DNA of 64,000 bases from Candidatus Puniceispirillum sp. (GCA_013822015.1 PNJU01000002.1:62001-126000); one strand, 5' to 3'; positions 9,298 through 17,684 are shown, counted from the stretch's first letter. Notes: a model not told the origin generated them from the letters alone. Numbers and translations: made by a program.

Positions 9298-11262
9298 ATG
9301 TCTTACATGCGCACACGCTACCTCTTTCTTTCACTTACAACTTTTCTCACATGCGCGCCTCTCATAGCGGACCCATGGGAAGAAATGGCTTTTCTTAAGG
9401 AGCAAGATAAAATAACCGTAAAGGTTACTGTTGACGAAGATGTTGGAAAACGAACAATCGCTGCCTACGCCCACTGCTGTAAGCAAGGTGATGAAGAGGG
9501 CGCCCTTACTTTGTATGAGTCCTCTGATAGTCTTTTTAACGTAGGCATCTATGAATTTGATATATTGGCAGCAAATTTTTACTTAAACGCCATAGAGCAC
9601 TGTGAAGACCCCACACGCAAAGCCCATGTGCTACATCACGGTAAAGCTGTTATTGCGCGACTCCTCACATCAAAGCCTGAGGACACGACACTCCTGCGCA
9701 TGGCATGTCGTGTTGCCAATGCCAGCTTTGAGAGTGCGCACTTTTTTGAGTTAGCCAATCGTCTCTTGACTGTTGCCGGCGCTGATATCTCACCAGGTGA
9801 CTATAAACTGGCCTTATTGGCAGCCATCGGTGTGGGTGAGCACGTTACTGCGCACAGTCATTGGAAGACACTTATATCACAATACCCTGACTCCTCTCAC
9901 CTTACCGCAATGACGTGTATGGTTGGGACCCAGTGCTCGTTTCATACGGCGCATTATGCTGATGCCATTGAAGCGGCCAAGTTGACCATCGCGCGTTCCC
10001 ATGACAAGGAAATAGTGCAGGAAGCAAGCAAACTCGTAGCCCTCTCTCTCATCAATCAGAAACGCCCTCTAGAGGCCGCACAGCTCATAGAAAAGTGCGT
10101 AAAGAAAGAGGCAAGGACTTCCGATGAGACCGTCTGTTTAGCTGCCCTATTCAGTCAAGGCGGCGATCACAAAAAAGCCATGAATGATCTCAAAGAGGTT
10201 GATTTTAACCAGCCCCTGTCCGCGCCCTACTTTAAAAATGCCATTGCCACCTTTGACGCTGCCATCAAGAAAGCTTCTGGTCCTTTAAAGACACTTTACA
10301 CCAAGCAAAAGGGTGCGCTCCTCACCAAAGCCAAGGCACAGCATCCGGATGTCTTTGCACCTCAAGTGACAAAAGGCCCCAAGACAGCAGCTTCCTCCTC
10401 CATATCCTGCGACGTTGCAAGCCTTATCCGCACAAGTATTCTGTCTAATTGCAAAAGGGAAGCTGGTGAAATCTTAGAGGAGATCGCGGCAGTAGGAGAT
10501 AGTGAATTCCTCACCCTCAAGGAAGCAATTTTTATGGCGTATAAGACCATCATGGCATGCACGCCTGGGGCCATTGAGGTATCACCCTCTAGCTCTAGCT
10601 CTAGCTCTAGCTCATCCTCCTCGTCAAGTACCTCTACTTCCCATGGATTGAGCGCAGCGCAGCGCGCCCTTGACGTCATGCGCGCCGAAAAAGGCCACTT
10701 GATGCACGCTTTTAACTTAAAAGAGTCCCAAAGACGCAAAGAGCATGCGCGTGCAGCCGCGCATGATGCCAGCTCAGCCCTTGAAATCCCATCCAGTGCG
10801 CCGACTCACAACCTCCGCAAAGAAGTGCTTGAGGCGCACGGCATGCCTCTGTCTTTCCCAAAGACACCGGCGGATGGCAATGTCACCTGGGACTCTCCCG
10901 CATCAAGCTCTGCGCCCGTTGAAGGCGCCGCTCGCTTCGTGCCTGCACCCTTGTCTGTCAGTTTCCTGGGCGGAACGGCTGCCAAAACCTTTACAAGTAT
11001 CATGGCACTCCGCCACCAGGACGTGACCAACGAGAACGTGCGCACACTCATTGAAGCCCTTGGGGCCTCCCCTGCCTTTGAGAGGGCGACCTTTGACGTA
11101 AAGTCTGGCAAGGGTTCCCACAGCAAAATCAGGCTGATCCGCACAGGCACCCCAAGGGATCAAAGGCTAGCCGCACTCACGCTGGCGCAACATGATACTT
11201 TGCTGGATTATTCAGTGAGGCAGCTGCGTGATCTGCTCCTGACCTGTGGCTTGACCCAGTAG
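9298..11262 (+). CDS. Exported helical-repeat protein with HicA-like C-terminal domain
   Basis: 654 residues, unrecognised as a whole. A signal peptide covers about 1-25 (hydrophobic LFLSLTTFLTCAPLIA, then DPWEE). Residues about 55-350 look like alpha-helical TPR-type repeats (for example PLEAAQLIEKCVKKE). Fourteen consecutive serines lie near 431-444, nine of them coded by an AGCTCT hexanucleotide repeat. The last 86 residues (569-654) resemble the HicA fold: GSH at 606-608, then AQHDTLLDYSVRQLRDLL and a final CGLT, where HicA toxins have GSHH, a proline-histidine and a T-L-IL-GL ending. No HicB follows. ATG 9298 and ATG 9307 are both possible; no ribosome site is clear. Export plus a HicA-like domain is unusual. 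Confidence 0.6.
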   Translation: MSYMRTRYLFLSLTTFLTCAPLIADPWEEMAFLKEQDKITVKVTVDEDVGKRTIAAYAHCCKQGDEEGALTLYESSDSLFNVGIYEFDILAANFYLNAIEHCEDPTRKAHVLHHGKAVIARLLTSKPEDTTLLRMACRVANASFESAHFFELANRLLTVAGADISPGDYKLALLAAIGVGEHVTAHSHWKTLISQYPDSSHLTAMTCMVGTQCSFHTAHYADAIEAAKLTIARSHDKEIVQEASKLVALSLINQKRPLEAAQLIEKCVKKEARTSDETVCLAALFSQGGDHKKAMNDLKEVDFNQPLSAPYFKNAIATFDAAIKKASGPLKTLYTKQKGALLTKAKAQHPDVFAPQVTKGPKTAASSSISCDVASLIRTSILSNCKREAGEILEEIAAVGDSEFLTLKEAIFMAYKTIMACTPGAIEVSPSSSSSSSSSSSSSSTSTSHGLSAAQRALDVMRAEKGHLMHAFNLKESQRRKEHARAAAHDASSALEIPSSAPTHNLRKEVLEAHGMPLSFPKTPADGNVTWDSPASSSAPVEGAARFVPAPLSVSFLGGTAAKTFTSIMALRHQDVTNENVRTLIEALGASPAFERATFDVKSGKGSHSKIRLIRTGTPRDQRLAALTLAQHDTLLDYSVRQLRDLLLTCGLTQ

Positions 11263-11281
11263 CGCGAAGGTCCCTTGACTT

Positions 11282-11331
11282 GAAAATCTCTCTTGCCTAC
11301 CCTTAACTGGCTACAGGGCAAGGAGATTTTC
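11282..11331 (+). promoter_or_regulatory. Hairpin that buries the ribosome site of the next gene
   Basis: 11282-11297 pairs with 11317-11331 over 15 base pairs, with one bulged T and a 19-base loop. The 3' arm contains the AAGGAG (11320-11325) of the gene starting at ATG 11333. The arm would hide the ribosome site, or act as a terminator of the upstream gene, though no T-run follows. Confidence 0.55.
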
Positions 11332-11332
11332 A

Positions 11333-12082
11333 ATGGGTCAGCGCCTTCTTTCATGTCTTTTTCTCTTGCTTGCATACGTCGCTCACGCGTCCTCTAACGC
11401 TGGAGAGTTTGTGGACATCACCCTGGTCGATCCTTCTCTTAAAGTGTCCTTGCGCTACGCGACTTCTGAGAATTTCCTGGGCCGCGTGGTGCCCGGTTAT
11501 GAAGATGCAAAGCCGGTCTTGACCCGTCAGGCCGCCGATGCCCTGAAGGTGGCACAAGCCCTTGCCATTGAACAAGGCTATTGCCTTGTTATTTACGACA
11601 CCTATCGCCCCCAACGCGCCGTTGATGCATTCATGGCCTGGAGCAAAGATCCCCACGATCTGCTCGCCCAAGGACACTATTACCCGCACGTGGATAAGTC
11701 CCGGGTGTTTGAGCTCGGTTACGTCGCAGAAAAATCAGGTCATAGCCGTGGGTCCACCGTTGATCTCACACTGATTGAGAGTGGACATAATGTTAAACCT
11801 GTGGAAGTGAGTCAGCGTGTTCTGCTTGATGGACGAAGGGTGCCTTATCTAGATGATGGCACATGGGATATGGGAACGTCCTTTGATCTGTTCGATGCAG
11901 CCTCACACTTTGAAAATACGGTTGTGGAGCCCCGCTTCCATGAAAGGCGCGCACGTCTGAAAGACATTATGGACGCAGCCGGATTTAAAAAGGACGCAGC
12001 AGAATGGTGGCACTTCACCCTAAGAAACGAGCCCTTCCCTGACAGCTACTTTGATTTCCTGTCCGGTGACGTGGGCAAATAG
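11333..12082 (+). CDS. Exported D-alanyl-D-alanine dipeptidase, VanX/DdpX family
   Basis: 249 residues. Signal peptide 1-19 (LSCLFLLLAYVAHA, cleavage after AHA). The rest is peptidase family M15D, which cleaves free D-Ala-D-Ala. Zinc ligands are visible: H137 and D144 in SGHSRGSTVD and H227 in EWWHF, with E224 as catalytic base; YDTYRPQRAVDAF near 85-97 is also typical. The location would be the periplasm, where it could degrade the dipeptide or related peptides. There is no vanH, vanA or vanR/S beside it, so a role in glycopeptide resistance is unlikely. The ribosome site lies in a hairpin. It converges with the cupin gene, four bases away. Confidence 0.85.
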   Translation: MGQRLLSCLFLLLAYVAHASSNAGEFVDITLVDPSLKVSLRYATSENFLGRVVPGYEDAKPVLTRQAADALKVAQALAIEQGYCLVIYDTYRPQRAVDAFMAWSKDPHDLLAQGHYYPHVDKSRVFELGYVAEKSGHSRGSTVDLTLIESGHNVKPVEVSQRVLLDGRRVPYLDDGTWDMGTSFDLFDAASHFENTVVEPRFHERRARLKDIMDAAGFKKDAAEWWHFTLRNEPFPDSYFDFLSGDVGK

Positions 12083-12086
12083 TTTT

Positions 12087-12428
12087 TTAAGAGACGTTCT
12101 TGTGCTGCCCAGCGTCCCAGGGAGGGGTGCAAACCATGTAAAGGGTCATGCTGCCCTCCCATGCGTAAAGGTCACCCGGTTTGATCATCACAAGATCCCC
12201 TGCGCGAAGAGAGCGCCTTGCCTGGGGCGTCTCGATAAAGCCTTCCCCATCAAGGATGTACGCGAGCTCGTGACATACTTCGTTCAAGGCAAAGTGTGCG
12301 TCAGGATAGCGCCCTTCAATGCGGGAAACAGCCGCGTTCATGGGCGCGTCCAGGGGCCCGTATTCAAAGACTGCACAGGACTGAGTCACCTCTTTGGTAA
12401 ACCCCTGGGCACGCGCCACGACTTTCAT
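12087..12428 (-). CDS. Small cupin-domain protein
   Basis: 113 residues forming a single cupin barrel. Motif 1 is partly recognisable in the stretch around NEVCHELAYILDGEGF (residues 49-64), motif 2 in LRAGDLVMIKPGDLYAWEG (about 74-92). The metal-binding histidine set of classical cupins is incomplete, so metal binding is uncertain. AAGGAA precedes ATG 12428. It lies 44 bases downstream of nlpD in the same direction and may share its transcript. Substrate unknown. Confidence 0.7.
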   Translation of the reverse strand: MKVVARAQGFTKEVTQSCAVFEYGPLDAPMNAAVSRIEGRYPDAHFALNEVCHELAYILDGEGFIETPQARRSLRAGDLVMIKPGDLYAWEGSMTLYMVCTPPWDAGQHKNVS

Positions 12429-12472
12429 TTGGTATTCCTTCTTTTATTATATGGTCACGTCACCCAGAACAA

Positions 12473-13576
12473 TTACCCAAGGAAATCCCTGGGGTTCACA
12501 GGCGTTGAATTCTTGCGCACCTCAAAGTGAAGTTGAGGCTCTTTTACCCCGCCACTTTTGCCAACATACCCAAGGACTTGCCCCTCTTGAAGGCGCGCAC
12601 CCTGGGCCACAGTAAAGCCGTCAAGATGGGCGTAGGCGCTCATCCAGGGGCCATCGTGCTTCACAAGGATAAGATTGCCAAATCCTTTGATATCGTTGCC
12701 TAAATAAACAACGGTACCCGCCCTGCCCGCCTTCACAGGCGTCTTAAAGGCCGCCGCGATATTAATGCCGTCGTTACGCTTTGAGGCAGAGTCCTGGGAA
12801 AACTCCTTCAAAATCGCGCCCGTCACAGGCCAGGAAAAGCGCACGGCCCCAGAAGCGGCTGGCTTTGCCCCATCGGATGCCGGGGCCACATCACCCGGAT
12901 CCTTGGCCACTTCTTTTTGAGTTGGAGCAAGCTTTTGAGGCCCTTTTGGCTCATCCTTTGGGGCCGTGTCATCGTGGAAAAAGTCCTCTTCCTCCTGGGC
13001 AGGCAGCTCTTTTTTGGCCTTTTGAGGCGGAAGCTTTTTCTGAGCTTCTTCTTTCAAAGATTCTTGCTTTTTGGTGTCCTCTTGTTTTTCAGGCGTACTT
13101 TCCTCGATAGGGCCCTCAAGCTCTGCAGGCGCGCCTTGGTCTTTAAGAGGCTCCTTTTTAAGGTCTTTCTTTTTCTCTTCTTTCTTTTTGTCCGGTACGT
13201 TTTCAAGGGTCCCTAGAATCTCATCCTCAAAGGAAGAGTCTTCGACGTCTTGCTTCTTCTCGTCTTTGTGGGCACGCAGAACAATCTTTTCTGGGGCGGA
13301 CTCTTCTTCAGCTTTAGGCTCAGGATGCTCCCTCAGGACAATTCTGTCATCGCTGACCTCTGAAGAAGAGGACGAGGAAGTAGAGAACGCGCTCTCATCT
13401 TCACTTTTGGAGCTTGCAGGTGGCTTGTAAACTTCCTTTGGCATTTCAAAAGCTTTTGGCGTTTTGTTGCGCCGCTCATCCCCGTGAACAACTGGCGCTG
13501 GAGGATCCGTGCGGTCTGCACACGCGCTCAGAAAAAGACTCAGCAACAATGGCGATACACGAAGGGTCGTCCTCAC
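12473..13576 (-). CDS. nlpD: NlpD/EnvC-like lipoprotein with inactive LytM domain
   Basis: 367 residues from GTG 13576, with AAGGAGG 7 bases before. A lipobox (FLSAC, Cys19) marks it as a lipoprotein. Residues about 55-225 are a low-complexity, Lys/Glu-rich linker. The C-terminal 115 residues are an M23/LytM domain, but the zinc ligands are gone: the usual H-x-G-x-D reads NDGIN and the final H-L-H reads QLHFEVR. Such degenerate domains activate cell-wall amidases during septation (NlpD, EnvC), which is the likely role. The LysM domain of E. coli NlpD is not visible. GTG overlaps the surE stop by one base; surE-nlpD neighbourhood is conserved in proteobacteria. Confidence 0.8.
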   Translation of the reverse strand: MRTTLRVSPLLLSLFLSACADRTDPPAPVVHGDERRNKTPKAFEMPKEVYKPPASSKSEDESAFSTSSSSSSEVSDDRIVLREHPEPKAEEESAPEKIVLRAHKDEKKQDVEDSSFEDEILGTLENVPDKKKEEKKKDLKKEPLKDQGAPAELEGPIEESTPEKQEDTKKQESLKEEAQKKLPPQKAKKELPAQEEEDFFHDDTAPKDEPKGPQKLAPTQKEVAKDPGDVAPASDGAKPAASGAVRFSWPVTGAILKEFSQDSASKRNDGINIAAAFKTPVKAGRAGTVVYLGNDIKGFGNLILVKHDGPWMSAYAHLDGFTVAQGARLQEGQVLGYVGKSGGVKEPQLHFEVRKNSTPVNPRDFLG

Positions 13577-14400
13577 TAGCTTGCCTCCTTCTTGAACGAA
13601 ACAACATCACTGTCACGGGGAAAACGCTGCTGAAGTGTGTGCAACGTATGGGTGTGGGTCAGATCAAGGTGAAGGGGAGTAACCGCAATATACCCTTGCT
13701 GAATGGCCTCAAGGTCCGTGTCTTGTTCTGTGGGGCTATCGTCTCGGTCCGCGCCGCCAATCCAAAAGAAGGTGTTGCCACGCGGATCTTTCCACTCCAC
13801 AAGGCTATCGCGAATGTTGCGAAGACCTTGGGACACGTACCGCACGCCCTTGACGGAAGACGTCACGAGATTGGGGAAGTTCACGTTCATAAGCACGCTC
13901 TTGGGCCATCCCACGGACAAGAGATCCCTCAAAACCAAGGGCGCAAAATGCTCGGCCGTTGCCCACTTCACGTTTTGACCAGGCTTCGTGACTTGGCTAA
14001 AGGCAACGGAAGGTATGCCCAAAAGCGTCGCCTCCATGGCCGCCGCGACAGTGCCCGAGTAGGTCACGTCCTCGCCCATGTTAGAGCCATGGTTAATGCC
14101 AGACAGCATCAGCGTTGGTTTTTTGTCCCCTTCAAAAATCTTAGAGACCGCCACCATGACACAGTCCGTAGGCGTCCCGTCCACGGCAAAGCGCCGCGGG
14201 GAGATTTTATGAATGCGCAAGGGGCGGCGCAGGGTCAGGGAGTGAGCAGCCCCGCTTTGCTCACTTTCCGGCGCCACAACCCACACGTCATCGGTCAAGG
14301 TATGGGCAATGTTTTCAAGCACCTTAATGCCGGGGGCGTGCACACCATCATCGTTGGAGATTAAAATGCGCAGATCTTTTGTGTTCTCAATTCTGACCAT
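13576..14400 (-). CDS. surE: 5'/3'-nucleotidase SurE
   Basis: 274 residues from ATG 14400, with AAAGGAT just upstream; a longer frame reaching 14526 runs inside serS and is not conserved. SurE removes phosphate from nucleoside monophosphates, using a divalent metal, and is linked to survival in stationary phase. Metal ligands D17 and D18 lie in SNDDGVHAPG; the SGINHGSNMGEDV and YSGTVAAAMEA blocks (about 110-130) complete the active site. It overlaps the serS end by 14 bases and the nlpD start by one. The pcm gene often found between surE and nlpD is absent. Confidence 0.95.
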   Translation of the reverse strand: MVRIENTKDLRILISNDDGVHAPGIKVLENIAHTLTDDVWVVAPESEQSGAAHSLTLRRPLRIHKISPRRFAVDGTPTDCVMVAVSKIFEGDKKPTLMLSGINHGSNMGEDVTYSGTVAAAMEATLLGIPSVAFSQVTKPGQNVKWATAEHFAPLVLRDLLSVGWPKSVLMNVNFPNLVTSSVKGVRYVSQGLRNIRDSLVEWKDPRGNTFFWIGGADRDDSPTEQDTDLEAIQQGYIAVTPLHLDLTHTHTLHTLQQRFPRDSDVVSFKKEAS

Positions 14401-15670
14401 GGGTAATCCTTTCTTGTCCGCCCATATAGGGACGCAGTACCTCGGGAACAAGAATCGATCCATCGGCTTGTTGATAATTTTCAAGAACGGCCACAAGGGC
14501 GCGCCCGACGGCCACACCCGATCCATTCAGGGTATGGGGATACTTCAGGGCGCCGCGCTCGTCCTTTTCTTTGAGACGTGTTTCCATACGACGGGCTTGA
14601 TAGCTTCCTGTATTAGAACAGCTTGAAATCTCACGGTAAACATTGTCACCAGGCAGCCACACTTCAATGTCATAGGTTTTACGCGCTGTGGCGCCTGTAT
14701 CTCCCTGACACAGTGTCACAACACGGTAAGGTAGCTTGAGTGCCTGTAGGACCGACTGGGCCGCTGTAAGCATGCGCTCGTGCTCCTCCTTAGAAGCGTC
14801 GGGATGGACAATGCTGACAAGCTCAACCTTATGGAATTGGTGCTGGCGGATCATGCCCCGTGTGTCGCGCCCGGCCGCGCCTGCCTCGGAACGAAAGCAA
14901 GGGGTTGCGGCAACATAGCGCATGGGAAGCGCGCTTGGATCAAGGGTTTCCTCGCGCACGAGATTTGTGAGGGAAATCTCGGACGTGGGAATCAGCCAGC
15001 GCCCATCAGTGGTTGAGAAGGAATCGTCCGCAAACTTTGGCAACTGCCCTGTGCCAAACATACACGCCGAGCGCACAAGATAAGGTGGCGAGACCGGCGT
15101 GTACCCATAGGCGCTCGCGTGGTGATCCAGCATAAAGGAGGTAAGCGCACGCTCGAGACGTGCAAGGGCACCCTTGAGGACCACAAAGCGCGCACCCGCA
15201 AGCTTTGCGGCCGCCTCAAAATCCATAAGTCCTAGGCCTTCACCCAGATCATAGTGGGACTTGGGTGTAAAGTCGTAGGATGGAATGTCCCCCCATGTGA
15301 TGCGCACGACGTTGTCTGCTTCGCTGTTGCCCTCTGGCACATCCGCGTCAAGGCTGTTGGGAAGGGCTGCAACATAGTTAAAAAGGGTCTCCGAGGCTTC
15401 TTTTTCCTCGACTTCCAGGGCGGGAATAATTTCCTTCAGCTCGGTTGCTCTGGCCATGAGGGCGGTCGCGTCCTCTTTTTTGGCCATACGCGCACCAATT
15501 TCTTTGGCCACAAGGTTGCGCTCGCTTTGAAGATCCTGGAGCCTGGCCACACACGCCTTACGCGCCGCGTCCATCTTAGCAATCTCATGGGACAATGGTC
15601 CAAGTCCCCTGCGTGCCATCAGGCCGTCAAAGTGCTCAGGGTTTTCAAGGATCCATCGTATATCATGCAT
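14387..15670 (-). CDS. serS: Seryl-tRNA synthetase
   Basis: 427 residues from ATG 15670 (MHDIRWILENPEHFD is the standard SerRS start); 17 extra residues upstream are not conserved. It charges tRNA-Ser. The N-terminal 100 residues form the coiled-coil arm that contacts tRNA. Class II motifs: motif 2 around FRSEAGAAGRDTRG and motif 3 in GSGVAVGRALVAVLE near the end. Located directly after tatC with a 7-base gap, in the order tatA-tatB-tatC-serS-surE known from many alphaproteobacteria. Confidence 0.97.
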   Translation of the reverse strand: MHDIRWILENPEHFDGLMARRGLGPLSHEIAKMDAARKACVARLQDLQSERNLVAKEIGARMAKKEDATALMARATELKEIIPALEVEEKEASETLFNYVAALPNSLDADVPEGNSEADNVVRITWGDIPSYDFTPKSHYDLGEGLGLMDFEAAAKLAGARFVVLKGALARLERALTSFMLDHHASAYGYTPVSPPYLVRSACMFGTGQLPKFADDSFSTTDGRWLIPTSEISLTNLVREETLDPSALPMRYVAATPCFRSEAGAAGRDTRGMIRQHQFHKVELVSIVHPDASKEEHERMLTAAQSVLQALKLPYRVVTLCQGDTGATARKTYDIEVWLPGDNVYREISSCSNTGSYQARRMETRLKEKDERGALKYPHTLNGSGVAVGRALVAVLENYQQADGSILVPEVLRPYMGGQERITHGQN

Positions 15671-15677
15671 TTTATTC

Positions 15678-16499
15678 TCACTCCGTTGGTGTGTTTTCGC
15701 GAGTCCCGCGTTTTGATTCAACCCACTTTACAAGGGGAATCGATATTTCAAACAGCGCGTACAAGGGACACGCCAAACCTAGCATACTCAAGACATCGGG
15801 CGGTGTCAAAATGGCTGATATAATTAAAATACCCAAAAAAGCAAAGCGCCGTTTTTCCCTCAAGGCCTTTGAGGACACAATCCCCACGCGCCCTAAAAGA
15901 ACAAGCAGCACAGGAAGTTCAAAACAAATCCCAAAGGCCAGGATTAGTTGCATGGAAAGAGACAAATATTCGCTGATGCGCGCCTCCAGCTGGATGGGAA
16001 GCCCCGTCTGCAGGGGCGTCGTCTCAAAGCCCAGGAAGAAGGACCACGCAGCTGGCATGATCAGGAAATAGGCAAAGGCTGCACCGATGAAGAAAAGAAA
16101 CGGTGTGGCCACCAAAAAAGGCAAGAAAAAGCGCCGCTCCTTCTGGTAAAGCCCGGGACTGACAAACATCCAAACCTGGGACGCGAGCACTGGAAAACTT
16201 AAAAAGGCCGCCCCGAAAAGCGCCACCTTAATATACGTCACAAAAGCCTCAGCCATGCCGGTGTAGATCAGGCGCCTGTCGGCTGTCCCCTCCATGGCGG
16301 CGAGTAGCGGCTGAATTAAAAGGGCGAAGATCTCCTGGGCAAAGGCATAGCACAGGGCAAAGGCCCCTAAAAACGCCACCGTCACCCATAAAAGACGCTT
16401 GCGCAGCTCCAAAAGATGCTCAATCAAACTTTGACGCGCTCCCGCGTCCTCATCTTCCTGAATAGCTTCAGGCTCTTGTTGAAGGGCGTAAAGGCTCAT
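15678..16499 (-). CDS. tatC: Twin-arginine translocase subunit TatC
   Basis: 273 residues, multi-spanning inner-membrane receptor for twin-arginine signal peptides. The conserved N-terminal EHLLELRKRLLW (about 28-39) precedes the first membrane segment; six hydrophobic segments can be counted, with the conserved FxxSPGLY-type motif visible as FVSPGLYQKE. The ATG overlaps the tatB stop by four bases (ATGA). Length is normal. Confidence 0.96.
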   Translation of the reverse strand: MSLYALQQEPEAIQEDEDAGARQSLIEHLLELRKRLLWVTVAFLGAFALCYAFAQEIFALLIQPLLAAMEGTADRRLIYTGMAEAFVTYIKVALFGAAFLSFPVLASQVWMFVSPGLYQKERRFFLPFLVATPFLFFIGAAFAYFLIMPAAWSFFLGFETTPLQTGLPIQLEARISEYLSLSMQLILAFGICFELPVLLVLLGRVGIVSSKALREKRRFAFLGILIISAILTPPDVLSMLGLACPLYALFEISIPLVKWVESKRGTRENTPTE

Positions 16500-16765
16500 G
16501 AGGGGTCTTGCACTTTCTTCTTGGGACGGGGCTCCACCTGATCTTGTTCGTCAGCTTGGCGGCGCGCTTCCTTCATGTAGGCCTCAATTTCGCCCTCTTG
16601 CAAAAAAGGCTCAACCTGGGCTTTGAGGGCTGCTGCAATGGAGCGCACCTTAAAGACCCAGCGCCCGAGTGTCCGTAAAATGACAGGAAGCTCCTTGGGG
16701 CCCACAAGCACAAGGGCTGCGACCACAATGATGAGGATTTCCCCCCAACTTCCCATATCAAACAT
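16496..16765 (-). CDS. tatB: Sec-independent translocase protein TatB
   Basis: 89 residues. One N-terminal membrane helix (GEILIIVVAALVLVGPKELP) with the Gly-Pro hinge, followed by an amphipathic helix and a charged tail. GPKELP is the TatB signature, against FGAGKVP in the next gene. It forms the substrate receptor with TatC. It is short for TatB, which often exceeds 120 residues. Overlaps tatC by four bases and tatA by one. Confidence 0.93.
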   Translation of the reverse strand: MFDMGSWGEILIIVVAALVLVGPKELPVILRTLGRWVFKVRSIAAALKAQVEPFLQEGEIEAYMKEARRQADEQDQVEPRPKKKVQDPS

Positions 16766-16989
16766 TACGCGCCCTCGCCCGTCTTCTTTTTGTGAGGCGG
16801 AGGCAGGATTTCCGGCGCACTTGTATTGGCGCTTTTTGTCTCATCCTCTTCATCGCCTTCCGCAAGACCGTCCTTAAACGCCCGCACACCACGCGCCAAA
16901 TCACGCATCATAGTCGGCACTTTGCCCGCGCCAAATATCAGCAATACAACAACTAAAATCAGAATAAGTTGGCCAATACCAATGCCCAT
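16765..16989 (-). CDS. tatA: Sec-independent translocase protein TatA
   Basis: 74 residues: membrane helix (IGQLILILVVVLLIFGAGKVP), FGAGKVP hinge, amphipathic helix (MMRDLARGVRAFKDG) and acidic tail. It forms the pore-like oligomer of the Tat system. Starts 11 bases after the M50 protease stop and ends in the tatB start (TAATG). None of the exported proteins in the neighbouring array shows a twin-arginine motif, so the adjacency looks positional, not functional. Confidence 0.95.
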   Translation of the reverse strand: MGIGIGQLILILVVVLLIFGAGKVPTMMRDLARGVRAFKDGLAEGDEEDETKSANTSAPEILPPPHKKKTGEGA

Positions 16990-17000
16990 CGTGTTTTCTC

Positions 17001-17684
17001 CTAAGCAATACCAGCAAGTTTAGAGATCATCATTAGCACAATTTCCCGCGGTTTGTGTAGTAACCATGAGATAGGATCGATCTGATTGCCCAACTTTTGC
17101 GTGACAAAGGGCACAAAAAAGATGAGACCAAACAGAATGAACATACCGTAGCGCTCGAGTCTTGCCAGTGGCTGAGCCAAAAGATTGGGCAAAAGGCCCA
17201 CGGCCACACGGCCGCCATCGAGGGGGGGCAAAGGGATCATGTTAAATAGAGCCAACGTCACATTGATCATCACAGACATGGAAAGAGCTTGATGCAAGGA
17301 GTCTGCCCAGCTGCTTGGGAAGAAATCAATCAAGTGAAATGCAAAGGCTGACACAAAGGCCAGAAAGATATTGGTGAGGGGGCCTGCCAAGGCCACACTC
17401 GCCATATCAAGGCGTGGATGGTCAAGACGATCAAAGTTCACGGGCACAGGTTTTGCGTATCCAAAAAGAAACGGCGCGCCTGTGAGCAGCAGAATGCCTG
17501 GAATCAAGATTGTTCCAATCATGTCCACGTGAGCAAAGGGATTGAGGGTCAGGCGACCTGCCCGCAGCGCCGTGTCATCGCCGTAGTGAAGGGCCACATA
17601 GCCGTGGGCCGCTTCGTGGAGGGTGACCGCCAAAATAATGGGCACCCCCATGACGAAGACTTTCAAGATGACATCAAAATCCAC
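17001..17684 (-). CDS. Membrane-embedded site-2-type metalloprotease (M50)
   Basis: 227 residues from GTG 17684 (AAAGGA 8 bases before). Zinc motif H23-E-A-A-H27 in the first hydrophobic segment and N148-M-I-P...D156-G-G in a later one define family M50 (short, PDZ-free type). Four to five membrane segments are visible. Such proteases cut transmembrane substrates; this short subgroup often lies beside scpA/scpB, and here it marks the left edge of the place where those genes would be expected. It is the first gene of the run M50-tatA-tatB-tatC-serS-surE-nlpD. Confidence 0.9.
   Translation of the reverse strand: MDFDVILKVFVMGVPIILAVTLHEAAHGYVALHYGDDTALRAGRLTLNPFAHVDMIGTILIPGILLLTGAPFLFGYAKPVPVNFDRLDHPRLDMASVALAGPLTNIFLAFVSAFAFHLIDFFPSSWADSLHQALSMSVMINVTLALFNMIPLPPLDGGRVAVGLLPNLLAQPLARLERYGMFILFGLIFFVPFVTQKLGNQIDPISWLLHKPREIVLMMISKLAGIA

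Noticed and set aside
9298-11262. A HicAB toxin-antitoxin locus
   Set aside because: Only a C-terminal domain resembles HicA, it is on an exported protein and no HicB-like gene is adjacent.
11333-12428. Glycopeptide resistance cluster around the VanX-like gene
   Set aside because: No vanH, vanA, vanR or vanS beside it; the neighbour is a lone cupin, and the protein is exported.
12917-13430. Plus-strand frames rich in Phe/Leu/Ser opposite nlpD
   Set aside because: They are the complement of the Lys/Glu-rich linker, not membrane proteins.
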